Origin: Physella acuta | Lineage: Eukaryota > Mollusca > Gastropoda > Physidae | Assembly: GCF_028476545.1 (NCBI RefSeq) | Contig: NW_026732694.1 | Span: forward strand, 273,501 to 337,500 | Direction of reading: 5' to 3' | Length of the DNA stretch: 64,000 bases | In this document: piece after piece, positions 25,487 to 39,027 of the stretch | How the letters are laid out: every line of letters begins with the position of its first letter | Numbering within the stretch: the first letter of the stretch is position 1 | Program-made: the position numbers and the translations under genes | Notes under the pieces: generated by a model | What the model saw: only the letters and a program-made list of their open reading frames with translations | Databases searched by the model: none | Told to the model about the DNA's origin: nothing

Positions 25487-25802
25487 TGAAATATATACGA
25501 ACCAACGTGTTGATATGCAGTTGCAATGTTATTGTATGAAATCTTAACAATTTTCAACGTGGACAAATTAATGTACTTAACTAATATCTTTGAACTAACA
25601 TTATGTGAATGCATGTCGTTATGCATATGATTGGGTAATATAAATACTCTGTGTGTAAGCCGTAATATTTATAACCACTCTGTTAAAAATGTGTATTAAA
25701 TTAAAAAAAAAAAGATGTTTATTTAAACAAATTTCCGAACTTTTTATTATTTCGTTGAAAATTCATTAATATGGTGTTATGAAAATTATACTTGTATTGA
25801 AA

Positions 25803-26167
<365 letters not shown>

Positions 26168-27558
26168 TAACCTTCACCAGGTGCCAATTCACTCAGTCAT
26201 TACCTGTAATTGACTAACATGCAGCAACCGTTATCTTTACGACAGTACAGCTCAACATTGGAGTGACCTGATAATCCAATCAGCAGTTGTTAGACTTTTG
26301 ACGAACCTAGAGCACTGAAACACATAAGGAATGGGGGGGGGGGGAAGCTGCATTAAGTTCAGAGCTAGGGTTAGGCTCTTACGATGAGTTGGAGTTTAGG
26401 TTCAACTTATGCTGGAGTTTAGAGCTTAGAACCACACTTCTTTTAAGTTCAGTGCGGGTTTATGGTAATGATGGTTTGAAGCTGTAGATGGTACTAGGTA
26501 TATGACAAGTTTATGTTTAGGATGGTATGATGTAGATGGTAGACGCTAATGAATCTTCAAATTATACTCAATGAACTGATCTATGAATAAGATTTTTTCC
26601 TAGGACGATTTTTTTACAGTAAGTTTGAAATCAATTAGAGATGATTAAAGATAGCTTGAAGATAATTTAAAATACAATTTGATTTTCTGGAGTTATTTGA
26701 ACGGAGAAACAACTGAAGTTTTTTGACGTTAGTCGTGTTTGATCGACTCTAAAATTTTATTTTTCCCTCTTCTGATTCATATCACCTAACTTACGTGCAT
26801 TCAATCCAATACTGTCACAATAGTTATCTCCCCGATTAGTTTTTAAAACAGTGTTAACGTGTTTGAGAACTGTTGAGCAGAACAATGTAACTAGTACAGA
26901 ACTTTGACAATTTATAACGAATGTATAAGGTGTATTAAAAAAAAAACAGTCCTTCTGATTGTGGAAGTTACTAAATGGTAATTTAATTGATTGATTTTTA
27001 TTAAATGGTATAAGAAAACGATTGATCGTCAGAGTTTAAAGTCACGTGGTAGATTCTTGAATTGAAAGAGTTAGTTCCCCTATTGCATACAATCAATGAT
27101 CAAGACAATCATTTAGACAATCACTCTGCATTGACCGAGGCTATCGTCTCTACAATTACACTATTAAATTACACGAATTCGCTGTAAATTTTGAAAAAAA
27201 AAAACCTCACTAAAGTCTAACATAACAATAGTGATAGAATATTCTTCTAGTGCATAAAAACTCATGCACCCATGCACCCCCCCCCCCCCCAAAACACACA
27301 CACAAACCTACAATCATATGCAACTACCATTATGACGTGATATATAACACAAACACAACAAAATAAAAGTAAAAACACCTGACACGACCTAGCAATTAAG
27401 GTCAAATTCGATCACGTGATGACGTGTACACAATCAATCAATAATGTACTCGTATGTGGAGTAGCGGCCAAGGTCAACAGTTAGAATTTACAGATAAGTG
27501 GTCTTTTGGTTTCGTGGTCTGCACTTTATCAAGTGGAGGTGGGGGCTAGAAAATCACT

Positions 27559-27842
<284 letters not shown>

Positions 27843-27886
27843 TGTTACCTAATTGTGAAATGTAGTTAATTATGGTTTGTTGCTAG

Positions 27887-30800
27887 CTGTGGCCCTGGCT
27901 GAGACACAAGGACCTGCGCCTAAGATTGTCAACGGCTATGAATCAGCTCCAGGAGCGCGCCCTTACATTGGGTCCTATCAGATTTTCTTGGACGACACTT
28001 GGCAACACATCTGTGGCTGTACGCTAGTCACACCCAACAAGGTACATAACTCTTATCTTTTTCTTGCTTACGTTATGTACGTTGTGCGATTTTGTGTACA
28101 CATCCCTTTCTGTCATGTCCATATGTTTCTTCCTGACGGTCAATAAACTTTTTGAAAATTGCACTGATACGAAAACCTTTTCCGGTATGTGCTCAAAACA
28201 CATTGTGTAGATAAAAGTCGAATTCATAAGATTCAATGACCTCGACACATGAAATATATATAGGTCAGCACTATGTATGTGTATCACTAAACAGGTACCC
28301 GTCAGGGCTGGGTGAACTCACGTACGTCCTACAGACACAAACCCGGGATCCGAAATCAAACTTTTGGGTTAATAGTCACTAGTTCTGATTTTTGATCACG
28401 CCCTTCCCTGACGTGGAAATACACAGAAGTTAAAAAAAAAATCAACTAAAAGATAAATACATTCACCAAATTATAAGTTCACACGAAGACACTTTTTAAA
28501 ACGTTACAGGTAATAAAAAGTGAAGTCTAAAATGTAAACCCTGAACACAGTTGAAAAACATAACGTTTTGTGAGAGAGATCTTTAATTCCAATAACCGCC
28601 GGTCTAAACTATCTAGTTTTATGAGAGATATCTTAAGTCCAACACCCGTTGTTTTAAACTATCTAGTTTAAGTTTTATGAGAGAAATCTGTGAGCCGGAA
28701 CGGAGTGGTCTAGCGGTAGAGAGCTGGACTGCTAACCCGTAAGTTTCAAGTTCAAATCCGGGTTCAAGTCAGTAGACCGTCCGTGAGTCCACCCAACTCT
28801 GATGGGTACCTAACTCACGTTAGGAAAAGCAAAGTCGGCTGGGTATAGTGCTGACCACACTATCTCTTCATATGCCGAGGTCACTCTACTTCACTTACCG
28901 GCAGGTTTGAAAGGGAAATTTATCTTTTATTATAGTTTATGTTGTAACGGACACCTATCTACCAGCCAGATAGAAGGTGAACGCCCCCGGATTCTTTCTT
29001 TGGGGTTATATGCAAATGACTTAAAGCCTAAATGAATGGACATTAACTCAACAACACACTAGGGCTCGATTTCGATGTCTAGGGAAAACTAGTGTAACTA
29101 TCGAAGTCAACAACTCATTCAATCTGCATACAACCTTTAATAAGCGAACACAGTTGTGGCAGATCACAAGGTTAAACAAGATAAAATATTTAGTTTAGAA
29201 AATAACAAAACCCAACTTACAAAGCGTAAGAAAAAATACTATCACAGATTCTAACACTGTATAAAAATAGCCACAGGTCACACAACACTGCTATAGTATC
29301 AAAAATCACTTGGCGACAAGTAATATAATATTAGAACACTTTAACAACTTAGGAATGCATAGCACACTCAGGACTAAAGTTCTCTCACGTTCAAATGGTC
29401 AGAATGGATTGCCGGACAAAATGGACGGCCTGGTCATAATGGACCGCTTGAGCAAGGTGGACTGCCTCGTGTCGCCTGTGGGCGATCTAGTTAAAGACTT
29501 AGGCGACAGGGGAGATTACTTTTAACTCATGTGGCCATTGGTTGGGGTGGTCATCTGGTCTGAATTAATCAATCAGATCTTGATGGACAATTTCCACGTC
29601 TTAGACACTCTTAGTAAGACAGTGGAAAAAACCCGGTAGTTGCACCATCAACCCATATATGGTATTAACACAATGTCAAAATAAAACATTACTGGACCTA
29701 AGTAGGTCACAATGTTTTATGAGAAAAATCTCCGAGCCCAACTCCCGCCGATCTCAACTAACCAGTTAAAGTTATTTGAAAACAAAAAGTGTAAGTCATA
29801 CATCCGATGCTCTCAACTTATCAGGTCATCACCGCGGCCCACTGTGTGGTAGCGTTCCCAGGGATCCCGTGGAGGGTCCAGTTCGGATCCAACCAGCTGT
29901 TCGACCAGACCAGCCCCCACGTCCAGTACAGGAACGTCTCGGCCTCCGAGCCCCACGAGGGCTACTACCCCGGGGACAACTACCCTAACGACATCGCCAT
30001 CATGACCCTGGAGAGAAGCGTCCGGATCACTGACTACGTGCAGGTATTTCAGCCATGATCTGCTATTGAGTTTACAACTAAATATGTCACATACTTTTAC
30101 GTTACTTGATGTTTTTAAAGGACGATGATGTTATATAATACTAAACAAACTTTTTGTTTTTAACTAGCCATTAAAACAATATTTTAAGATCAACATATAA
30201 GGTGAAAGTATTATCATATATAGTCAGCAAATAATTGATTTTTATATTTATTTTAAATTAATATAAATTACCCTAATCGGTTTTTGTATCTTGGTGATTA
30301 TTGTTGTGAAAAATGTAGCGGTTTAATACATCCGATGACTCGACACAATCAGGTCAAGTACCATTTTAGAAAAGATGATTGTCGAGGCAGATATAGTAGA
30401 ATTTATCTGTTTCTCAGATGTTATAACTTCCTGCAGGGAAGCAAAGTCTTGACCCATACGAATAAAGCCAATCTTCTGAAAAACAATTTCCACAAAGTTT
30501 AGAGATATCTTTATCCAACGATATCTGTCTTGTACCAGCTGGCCAAGTTATCCGAGCACCGCGGGTACCCCTACCCAGGGGACACCTGCCTGATCGTGGG
30601 GTGGGGCAAGACCAAGCAGTTCAACCCAGACTACTCACCTGAGCTGCGTGAAGCCAGGACCGTTGTCCTGGACACCGAGACCTGCAACAACCTGTTCCAG
30701 ACTTTAGCTGGAGACTACTATGACCCGACGCTCGTTGCTGATTCTAATCAAGTTTGTCTGTCTGACAGAAGTCGTAAGTCATCGTGGGATCTGGTTTCAT

Positions 30801-31686
30801 AAACACTTTGCGAGTAATAGAATACACTGCTGCGTTTACACGATTGAATAGATCTATATTACATTTACATGCATACATGTACATGCATACATACATACAC
30901 AAACACAGTCTCACACACACAGACACATACAGGCACACATTCTAACACACATTTAGACAGTCATAAAGACACACACCTAGACAAGCACGCAGACATAGAC
31001 TAAAACACACAGACACAAACACCCACACATACATACATATAAATCTTTGTTTTCTTTAATAACGACATGCCATAACTGTGCACATTTGACAGAGTCCACT
31101 GGCACTAAACCTACAGCTTGTTTTGGTGACAGCGGAGGCCCTCTGATGTGTGGTCGCGGGTTCAAGTACTTATCAGGAGTCACATCTTGGGCTTATTCTT
31201 GTGACGGTTAGACCCCTTTGTATTATATAATCGCGCTCGTTATGCGTGTAATCCATCGTTTAGTGTATTTTCACAAGCGTGTTTACTTTAGTTTTACATT
31301 ATATGACATTATGGCCACAGAACTAGAGTACTTTTGTCACATAGATTACATGATATTATGGCGAAAGATTTAGCGTATTTCTGCACATCTAACCAGTGTT
31401 TCTTGCAGACTTTATTCTCCGGTGGGGGGGAGGGGAGGGGGGGCATTTGATATTTATTTTTGCATTTTTTGAGGCCTATACGACATCTTACACATATTTG
31501 TGTTTGATGTTTTGTGTTTCATGTTTTGTGTTTGATGTTTTGTGTTTGATGTTTTGTGTTTCATGATTTGTGTTTGATGTTTTATTCCCAGGTGAGACCC
31601 CAGTTGTGTACACCAGAGTTTCATCCTATGTCAAGTGGATTCACGAGAGGCTGTCGCTCGTTGGAGAATTGGCGGGTGGGCTGTAG
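27887..31686 (+). CDS. Chymotrypsin-like serine protease, signal-peptide exon not found
   Basis: S1-family protease, paralogous to the minus-strand protease at 10-16 kb: the intron positions and phases match (phase 1 after the signal, 0, 0, 1, 1). Exons: 27887-28041, 29825-30043, 30539-30773, 31093-31206, 31592-31686; 271 residues plus stop after the split first codon. The mature N-terminus is probably IVNGYESAPGA, but it follows K rather than R. The triad is His in TAAHC, Asp in NDIAI and Ser in GDSGGP. The residue six before the active Ser is Thr, so it is not a trypsin. It ends at VVYTRVSSYVKWIHERL plus a short tail, and lacks the repeat tail of its paralogue. The first exon seen starts in phase 1 just after a long (TA)n run and encodes only the end of a signal peptide (AVALA), so an upstream ATG exon is expected between about 25.7 and 27.8 kb. 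I did not find a convincing one. Confidence 0.87.
28225..28415 (-). mobile_element. tRNA-derived SINE, reverse copy
   Basis: The reverse strand matches the SINE at 28690: GACCTCGACACATGAA, GGTCAGCACTATG, CAAACCCGGGATCCGAAATC, TTTTGGGTTAATAG. It lies in protease intron. Confidence 0.6.
28690..28905 (+). mobile_element. tRNA-derived SINE, best copy
   Basis: A box TGGTCTAGCGG at 28708-28718 and B box AGTTCAAATCC at 28751-28761, with normal spacing for a tRNA-like pol III promoter. The unique body runs AGTCCACCCAACTCTGATGG to GTCACTCTACTTCACTTACC. It is not a tRNA gene: no acceptor stem or CCA-ready end. Confidence 0.75.
31496..31585. repeat. 15-bp GT-rich repeat before the last protease exon
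   Basis: Five to six units of TGTTTGATGTTTTGT/TGTTTCATGTTTTGT end directly before the TTTATTCCCAG acceptor of exon 31592-31686. Confidence 0.85.
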
Positions 31687-31689
31687 CAA

Positions 31690-33360
31690 TTAGGTGTAGT
31701 GCAGGTTGTAGCTGTAGCTTTTTGTGTAGTGCAAGTTGTAGCTGTATCAATGAGGTGTAGGACAGATTGTGTAGCTGTAGCTGGTTGGCGAATAGGCTGG
31801 TGGCCTGTAGCAATTAGGTGTAGAGCAGGCTGTTAGGGCTGTACAATCAAGTGAAACTTTCGAAAAAACAAAATTGTCATTACATTTCTTGTAGTCTCAT
31901 TAAACTTGTTATGTCAGGAAATAAAATCCATTGCAGTTTGTTACTAAATTTGTTCATACTTCCAACTTTAAACAGACGACAGAACCCGTAGTATCCAAAA
32001 CCAATCAAACAAGGAGCGTATATTTTATATTCAAATCAAAACCTCTCAAATGTTCTTACAGATTATACTCTCATAACTGAAGTTGTCAAAAATTTTTATC
32101 TACTTTTTTACCTACGACAACGTCTTTATATCTTGAAAACTAACAGCTGCTTAGCAATAATTTTGGTTTTTCAAAAGTACACAGCCACCCCCCCCCCTTC
32201 ATACACCGTTCACTTCTTCTTTGCAAAACCATCGCATCAAACAGCTGACATAAAATCTCACTGCAAGTTTAATCGTGATGTCTAGTTAGGGAAAAACTAG
32301 TGCTTCTCCTTCCCCCACACAGCTATAGGGGATGGTGGCGAATCTACTGAGGGTAGGGGGAGGGTCAGCCCTTGCTGTTGTGTATGTATGTGATAATTAA
32401 ACGATACACACTTCCCAATTAATTGAATTCTATGGTAAAGAAGCATTACGAAACGCGACATTATTTTTATCATGTCATCTAGAAGTAAAAAAAGGAACTA
32501 TAGGGCATCTTTTATTAACTATTATGATTGATATAATCGATGAATTACTCATTACATTGAAATAATACTCGCAATGAAATAAACGATCTAAGGGAAATAA
32601 CAGTTAAAATGTTTTAAGAGTTTAAATTTTACTTGTTCACTCCCTTGATTAATGTCGTCACTCTTTATCTTTAAATCTTTATTATTTTTTTTTTGCCGAC
32701 GGAAACTGATTTCCCCCACCAAGAATTTAGTGTTTAATAAGAACTAAGGTTCTGACAGTGGGTCTCCATATAAGTTTAATACATCCGCATATCTTTGAAT
32801 TCATTTTAACCGAGAAAACTTTTCTTTTCCCATATATTTTCTATGAAAACAAGCTTGATCATAAAATAGCCTTTTTGTTTATTCACACGCAAATTGTATG
32901 GTAACTGTGTATTTTAAAATTAAGAAAAAGAACCATTTGTTTCCATTACTTAGTTAGCATTTTTTTCACAAAACATTAAATATACTGCAAGAACAACCAC
33001 AGCAACCAAGCCAATATGTCATAGTTCTATGAATGTATATAAACATTAAACAACACCCTTTTATTCGTATGATGCGATGCCATAGTTTAAGTGAAACAAA
33101 ATTATTCCATAGAGCTTACCCTGATGCAATATACAACATAACGAACACCATTATTAAAAGACTTTTTTATTTATTATATTCTAATGAAGTTTCAATACCA
33201 AACACAGTTCAAATCAATTTTGAATTAATTTTAGTCCTTATCTAACAAAGCGCCGAATTTAGTAGTAGAGACTTTTGCCTGCAAAAAGAAAAAAAAAACA
33301 TGAATAAAAGTAAATTATTTGCATTTTATAGTTCTTTCACTCCCCTATTCTCACTAACAT
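31690..33360. other. Intergenic, downstream of the plus-strand protease
   Basis: 31690-31835 has imperfect GTAGCAATTAGGTGTAG repeats that begin in the stop codon region. Nothing else recognised. Confidence 0.5.
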
Positions 33361-33690
<330 letters not shown>

Positions 33691-33873
33691 ATGTCGATAT
33701 CGTCCAAAAACCTTTATGTAATCAAGTTTAGTACCACATTTAGGTAGCTAGCACCAATTAGAATTATATCCCCTTGGTTTCAAATGACACCTTCGATCGT
33801 GTAATTACAGAGTTAACACCCCTGGATTTATCTCCACTGGGTTACTTCCCTTAAATACCCTGTTTCACTGGTT

Positions 33874-34146
33874 CTAGAAGTAAAAATTAGAAACAGCAAG
33901 GCAATGCTCACCGAATCCATATCCCAAACCTCCGTATCCAAGACCTCCAAATCCCAAACCGCCGTATCCGAAACCGCCGAAACCAAGACCGCCGTATCCA
34001 AGTCCACCGAATCCAAGTCCTCCGAATCCGCCATAGAGACCACCGAATCCACCGTAGCCCAGACCGCCTAAACCGCCGTAGAAGCTGGCTTGTGCGCTCA
34101 TGGAGAGAACGGCGAGGGCCAGGATAGCGAGGGCAATCTTAGACAT
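33874..34146 (-). CDS. Small secreted Gly/Tyr-rich protein (shematrin-like)
   Basis: 90-residue product. The signal peptide is MSKIALAILALAVLSMSAQA, followed by GGLGYGGFGGL-type repeats of Gly, Leu, Phe and Tyr (residues about 21-80) and a short non-repetitive end, EHCLAVSNFYF. Low-complexity GYGG proteins of this size are typical of molluscan shell matrix or mucus, but function here is inference. The ATG sits 3 bases after a CAG acceptor (exon begins at 34149), so the gene has a 5' noncoding exon; a TATA box and GTAAGC donor for it are at about 37.9 kb. A GTGAGC donor-like site at 33911 lies just before the end of the Gly-rich part. Using it would require a 38-nt intron ending at 33874, so I keep the unspliced stop. 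The intron upstream is almost entirely a minisatellite that repeats this gene's own acceptor and start codon. Confidence 0.75.
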   Translation of the reverse strand: MSKIALAILALAVLSMSAQASFYGGLGGLGYGGFGGLYGGFGGLGFGGLGYGGLGFGGFGYGGLGFGGLGYGGLGYGFGEHCLAVSNFYF

Positions 34147-37100
34147 GATCTGTGGATATAGGAGGGTAGAGAAATCTTAGACATGATCTTAGACATGATC
34201 TGTGGATATAGGAGGGTAGGGCAATCTTAGACATGATCTGTGGATATAGAAGGGTAGAGCAATCTTAGACATGATCTTAGACATGATCTGTGGGTATAGA
34301 AGGGTAGAGCAATCTTAGACATGATCTGTGGATATAGGAGGGTAGAGAAATCTTAGACATGATCTTAGACATGATCTGTGGATATAGGAGGGTAGAGCAA
34401 TCTTTGATCTGTGGATACAGGAGGTTAGAGCAATCTTAGACATGATCTGTGGATATAGGAGGGTAGAGCAATCTTAGACATGATCTGTGGATATAGGAGG
34501 GTAGAGCAATCTTAGACATGATCTTAGACATGATCTGTGGATATAGGAGGGTAGGGCAATCTTAGACATGATCTGTGGATATAGGAGGGTAGAGCAATCT
34601 TAGACATGATCTGTGGATATAGGAGGGTAGAGCAATCTTAGACATGATCTGTGGATATAGGAGGGTAGAGCAATCTTAGACATGATCTTAGACATGATCT
34701 GTGGATATAGGAGGGTAGGGCAATCTTAGACATGATCTGTGGATATAGGAGGGTAGGGCAATCTTAGACATGATCTGTGGATATAGGAGGGTAGAGCAAT
34801 CTTAGACATGATCTTAGACATGATCTGTGGATATAGGAGGGTAGAGCAATCTTAGACATGATCTGTGGATACAGGAGGGTAGAGCAATCTTAGACATGAT
34901 CTGTGGATATAGGAGGGTAGGGCAATCTTAGACATGATCTGTGGATATAGGAGGGTAGAGCAATCTTAGACATGATCTTAGACATGATCTGTGGGTATAG
35001 AAGGGTAGAGCAATCTTAGACATGATCTGTGGATATAGGAGGGTAGAGAAATCTTAGACATGATCTTAGACATGATCTGTGGATACAGGAGGGTAGAGCA
35101 ATCTTAGACATGATCTGTGGATATAGGAGGGTAGGGCAATCTTAGACATGATCTGTGGATATAGGAGGGTAGAGCAATCTTAGACATGATCTTAGACATG
35201 ATCTGTGGATATAGGAGGTTAGAGCAATCTTTGATCTGTGGATACAGGAGGTTAGAGCAATCTTAGACATGATCTGTGGATATAGGAGGGTAGAGCAATC
35301 TTAGACATGATCTGTGGATATAGGAGGGTAGAGCAATCTTTGATCTGTGGATACAGGAGGTTAGAGCAATCTTAGACATGATCTGTGGATATAGGAGGGT
35401 AGAGCAATCTTAGACATGATCTGTGGATATAGGAGGGTAGAGCAATCTTAGACATGATCTTAGACATGATCTGTGGATATAGGAGGGTAGGGCAATCTTA
35501 GACATGATCTGTGGATATAGGAGGGTAGAGCAATCTTAGACATGATCTGTGGATATAGGAGGGTAGAGCAATCTTAGACATGATCTTAGACATGATCTGT
35601 GGATATTGGAGGGTAGGGCAATCTTAGACATGATCTGTGGATATAGGAGGGTAGGGCAATCTTAGACATGATCTGTGGATATAGGAGGGTAGAGCAATCT
35701 TAGACATGATCTTAGACATGATCTGTGGATATAGGAGGGTAGAGCAATCTTAGACATGATCTGTGGATACAGGAGGGTAGAGCAATCTTAGACATGATCT
35801 GTGGATATAGGAGGGTAGGGCAATCTTAGACATGATCTGTGGATATAGGAGGGTAGAGCAATCTTAGACATAATCTTAGACATGATCTGTGGATATAGGA
35901 GGGTAGAGCAATCTTAGACATGATCTGTGGATATAGGAGGGTATGGCAATCTTAGACATGATCTGTGGATATAGGAGGGTATGGCAATCTTAGACATGAT
36001 CTGTGGATACAGGAGGTTAGAGCAATCTTTGATCTGTGGATACAGGAGGTTAGAGCAATCTTAGACATGATCTGTGGATACAGGAGGTTAGAGCAATCTT
36101 AGACATGATCTGTGGATACAGGAGGGTAGAGCAATCTTAGACATGATCTGTGGATACAGGAGGTTAGAGCAATCTTTGATCTGTGGATACAGGAGGTTAG
36201 AGCAATCTTAGACATGATCTGTGGATACAGGAGGTTAGAGCAATCTTAGACATGATCTGTGGATATAGGAGGGTAGAGCAATCTTAGACATGATCTGTGG
36301 ATACAGGAGGGTAGAGCAATCTTAGACATGATCTGTGGATACAGGAGGTTAGAGCAATCTTAGACATGATCTGTGGATATAGGAGGGTAGAGCAATCTTA
36401 GACATGATCTGTGGATACAAGAGGGTAGAGCAATCTTAGACATGATCTGTGGATATAGGAGGTTAGAGCAATCTTAGACATGATCTTAGACATGATCTGT
36501 GGATACAGGAGGTTAGAGCAATCTTAGACATGATCTGTGGATACAGGAGGGTAGAGCAATCTTAGACATGATCTGTGGATACAGGAGGTTAGAGCAATCT
36601 TAGACATGATCTGTGGATACAGGAGGGTAGAGCAATCTTAGACATGATCTGTGGATACAGGAGGTTAGAGCAATCTTTGATCTGTGGATACAGGAGGTTA
36701 GAGCAATCTTAGACATGATCTGTGGATACAGGAGGTTAGAGCAATCTAAGACATGATCTGTGGATACAGGAGGGTAGAGCAATCTTTGATCTGTGGATAC
36801 AGGAGGTTAGAGCAATCTAAGACATGATCTGTGGATACAGGAGGGTAGAGCAATCTTAGACATGATCTGTGGATATAGGAGGGTAGAGCAATCTTAGACA
36901 TGATCTGTGGATACAGGATGGTAGGGCAATCTTAGACATGATCTGTGGATACAGGAGGGTGATGGGGGGGGGGGGGGGGGTGGGGTAGAGCAATCTTAGA
37001 CATGATCTGTGGATACAGGATGGTAGGGCAATCTTAGACATGATCTGTGGATACAGGAGGGTGATGGGGGGGGTGGGGTAGAGCAATCTTAGACATGATC

Positions 37101-37292
37101 TGTGGATACAGGAGGGTAGGGCAATCTTTGATCTTTGGATACAGGAGGGTAGAGCAATCTTTGACATGATCTGTGGATACAGGAGGTTAGGGCAATCTTA
37201 GACATGATCTGTGGATAAAGGAGGGTGGGGGCGAGGGTGGGGTAGGGTAGAACTAGAACAATCTTAGACATGATCTGCGGATACAGGAGGGT
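34147..37292. repeat. 38-bp minisatellite repeating an acceptor plus start codon
   Basis: Roughly 80 units of CTTAGACATGATCTGTGGAT + ATAGGAGGGTAGAGCAAT, some with a 12-bp internal duplication (CTTAGACATGAT) and some shortened. On the minus strand each unit reads CTATATCCACAG|ATCATGTCTAAG + ATTGCTCT, identical to the acceptor and first seven codons (MSKIAL) of the Gly-rich gene that the array abuts. G-runs interrupt it at about 36962-36985 and 37063. Confidence 0.96.
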
Positions 37293-37863
37293 AGAGATAG
37301 AAAGGTAGGACATTGGATAAAACAAGGAGATCCGGGTAGGGCAAGGGGAATATAGCAAAGTTATGCCCGATCTGAGTGGAAACTAAATTATCATAAATGT
37401 TTAACGCTTAAAATGATATTGTATTGAAGATAAAGAACTATTCACAATGTGGTGACATACTCAGTTCAAATCAATCCTTTATCCACTGTAACGTGATACG
37501 AACAAAATGATTTATGGAAACCTAGTTATTGACAACGGTTAATTTTGCTACCTTTTGATTGGATTACATTAAGTATATGTTTAAATAAAGTTATTCTAAA
37601 TAAACAATTTTCTAATATAGATAACAATTAATTTGCTTTTTGTTTAAAATATAAAGTAAACAACAACGGCTACCTACCTTATTACTCGTCGGAATTTAGT
37701 TTAAAAAATTGCTTGTTTCATTTATAAAAAAAAACAACAACTGAAAACAGTTAAATCTATCCGGTAAAACATTCTGAAGTGTCAAAATGAGCGAGTAAAT
37801 TAAAATGAAATAAAATAGCTAAATAAAATATTTACTCACGTATGGCTTTGGATCTGTGCTTAC

Positions 37864-37929
37864 CAAGGCAAAGGCGAATCGACTTAGAATTTGTGGTGAC
37901 CTTTCGTCTATTAAACTCGCCTATTTATA
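37864..37929 (-). promoter_or_regulatory. TATA promoter and 5' noncoding exon of the Gly-rich gene
   Basis: TATAAATA (37929-37922, minus strand) lies about 30 bp upstream of a likely start near 37897 (GGTCACCACAAATTC). The short exon ends CCTTG|GTAAGC at 37864. No other minus-strand gene follows before the Gly-rich CDS, whose exon opens with an acceptor, so I assign this promoter to it. The resulting intron is about 3.7 kb. Confidence 0.6.
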
Positions 37930-38433
37930 TGTTATGGCGAGTTTTTTTTTTTACCGTCGTTAGTTTACCTTCTGACCTACAGGCAAAGATAAACTTCCGG
38001 TTGTTTTAAGATGCGCTTTTTTTAACTTCCCGCGAGGCAATGATTCACCTTTCATGCAGTGTATTTTGAAATTGATAGATTTAATTAAAATCTAATTAAC
38101 TAGGATGGGTTAACCTTGAGATATTTTCCCTAAATCAGTGAATATCTTCAAAAACGTTTGCAGTAAAATTTAATCACTGGCTGGATAATAAATCGTTTGA
38201 TTAGATTTAATCAGCACGATTAAGGATTAGTGATAAGCGCTGAAAGTCACGTTATGTAGGAAGTCAGCAACCTTTTAAAGAGCAGGTATATGAGTTACAT
38301 TTGCTATGAAATGATTCACTGATCCGTGTTAAAGCTTCTACGTTATCATTTGTTTTCAAAGTTGTTGAAAATGCCGGGACATTAAAGCAGAAATGAGCGC
38401 CACAAATTGTTTTCATATAATCGTAGGACTGTG

Positions 38434-38757
38434 CAGTGGCATAGCGAGGTCGGGTGTCACCCGGTGCGGCACTTAATGATGTCACCCCCCCCCAGAGGCG
38501 TAGCGACCCTTCCCGTGGACAAACTTTCAATTTACGATTTGCACCCCCACCCCCCCTCAAACTTTCAATTTGAGCCCCCCCCTCAAATTTTCGATTTGCA
38601 CCTCTTAAAAGAATATTTAACACTCGAATTAATCACTTAATTAAGTGGAATTATCATTTTTTTCTATACATTTTGCTATTTTATGCCTTGGTGTCACCCC
38701 CCCCCCTAAATGGTGTCACCCGGTGCGGTCCGCACCCCCCCTCTCGCTACGCCTCTG
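38434..38757. mobile_element. MITE with CAGAGGCGTAGCGA-type ends
   Basis: Left end CAGTGGCATAGCGAGG and, reversed, right end CAGAGGCGTAGCGAGAGG, with internal GGTGTCACCCGGTGCGG words and C-runs. A second copy of the end motif at 38492 suggests one copy nested in another. Related copies: 17758, 50962, 61150. The reversed ORF here is an artefact. Confidence 0.65.
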
Positions 38758-38784
38758 TGCCTGTATAACAACAATAACCGTTAA

Positions 38785-38870
38785 CAAGGAAGTCTCGAGT
38801 TCCTGTGTCCACTCAGCTCTGACGTGTAGCCGAGTCGCGTTAGAGAAGCAGGGGCGGCTGGGCGTGGTGC
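38785..38870 (+). mobile_element. SINE body fragment
   Basis: AAGTCTCGAGTTCCTGTG, CCACTCAGCTCTGACGTG and GCGTTAGAGAAGCAGGGGC resemble the SINE body; it runs straight into the next minisatellite. Confidence 0.45.
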
Positions 38871-39027
38871 CGTGACCTTCACCGGTACCGTTATCGTGGC
38901 CGTAACCTTCACCGGTACCGTTATCGTGGCCGTAACCTTCACCGGTACCGTTATCGTGACCGTAACCTTCACCGGTACCGTTATCGTGACCGTAACCTTC
39001 ACCGGTACCGTTATCGTGACCGTTACC
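38868..39027. repeat. 30-bp minisatellite
   Basis: Five units of CGTAACCTTCACCGGTACCG + TTATCGTGGC with single-base variants. Bases 39028-40250 hold nothing I recognise apart from CTGT words at about 40165-40235. Confidence 0.92.

Noticed and set aside
28690-28770. tRNA gene
   Set aside because: A and B boxes are present, but there is no closed cloverleaf, and the sequence recurs with a shared tail as a SINE.
38264-38623. Minus-strand ORF of 119 codons
   Set aside because: It crosses a MITE and its C-runs, with no domain or splice context.
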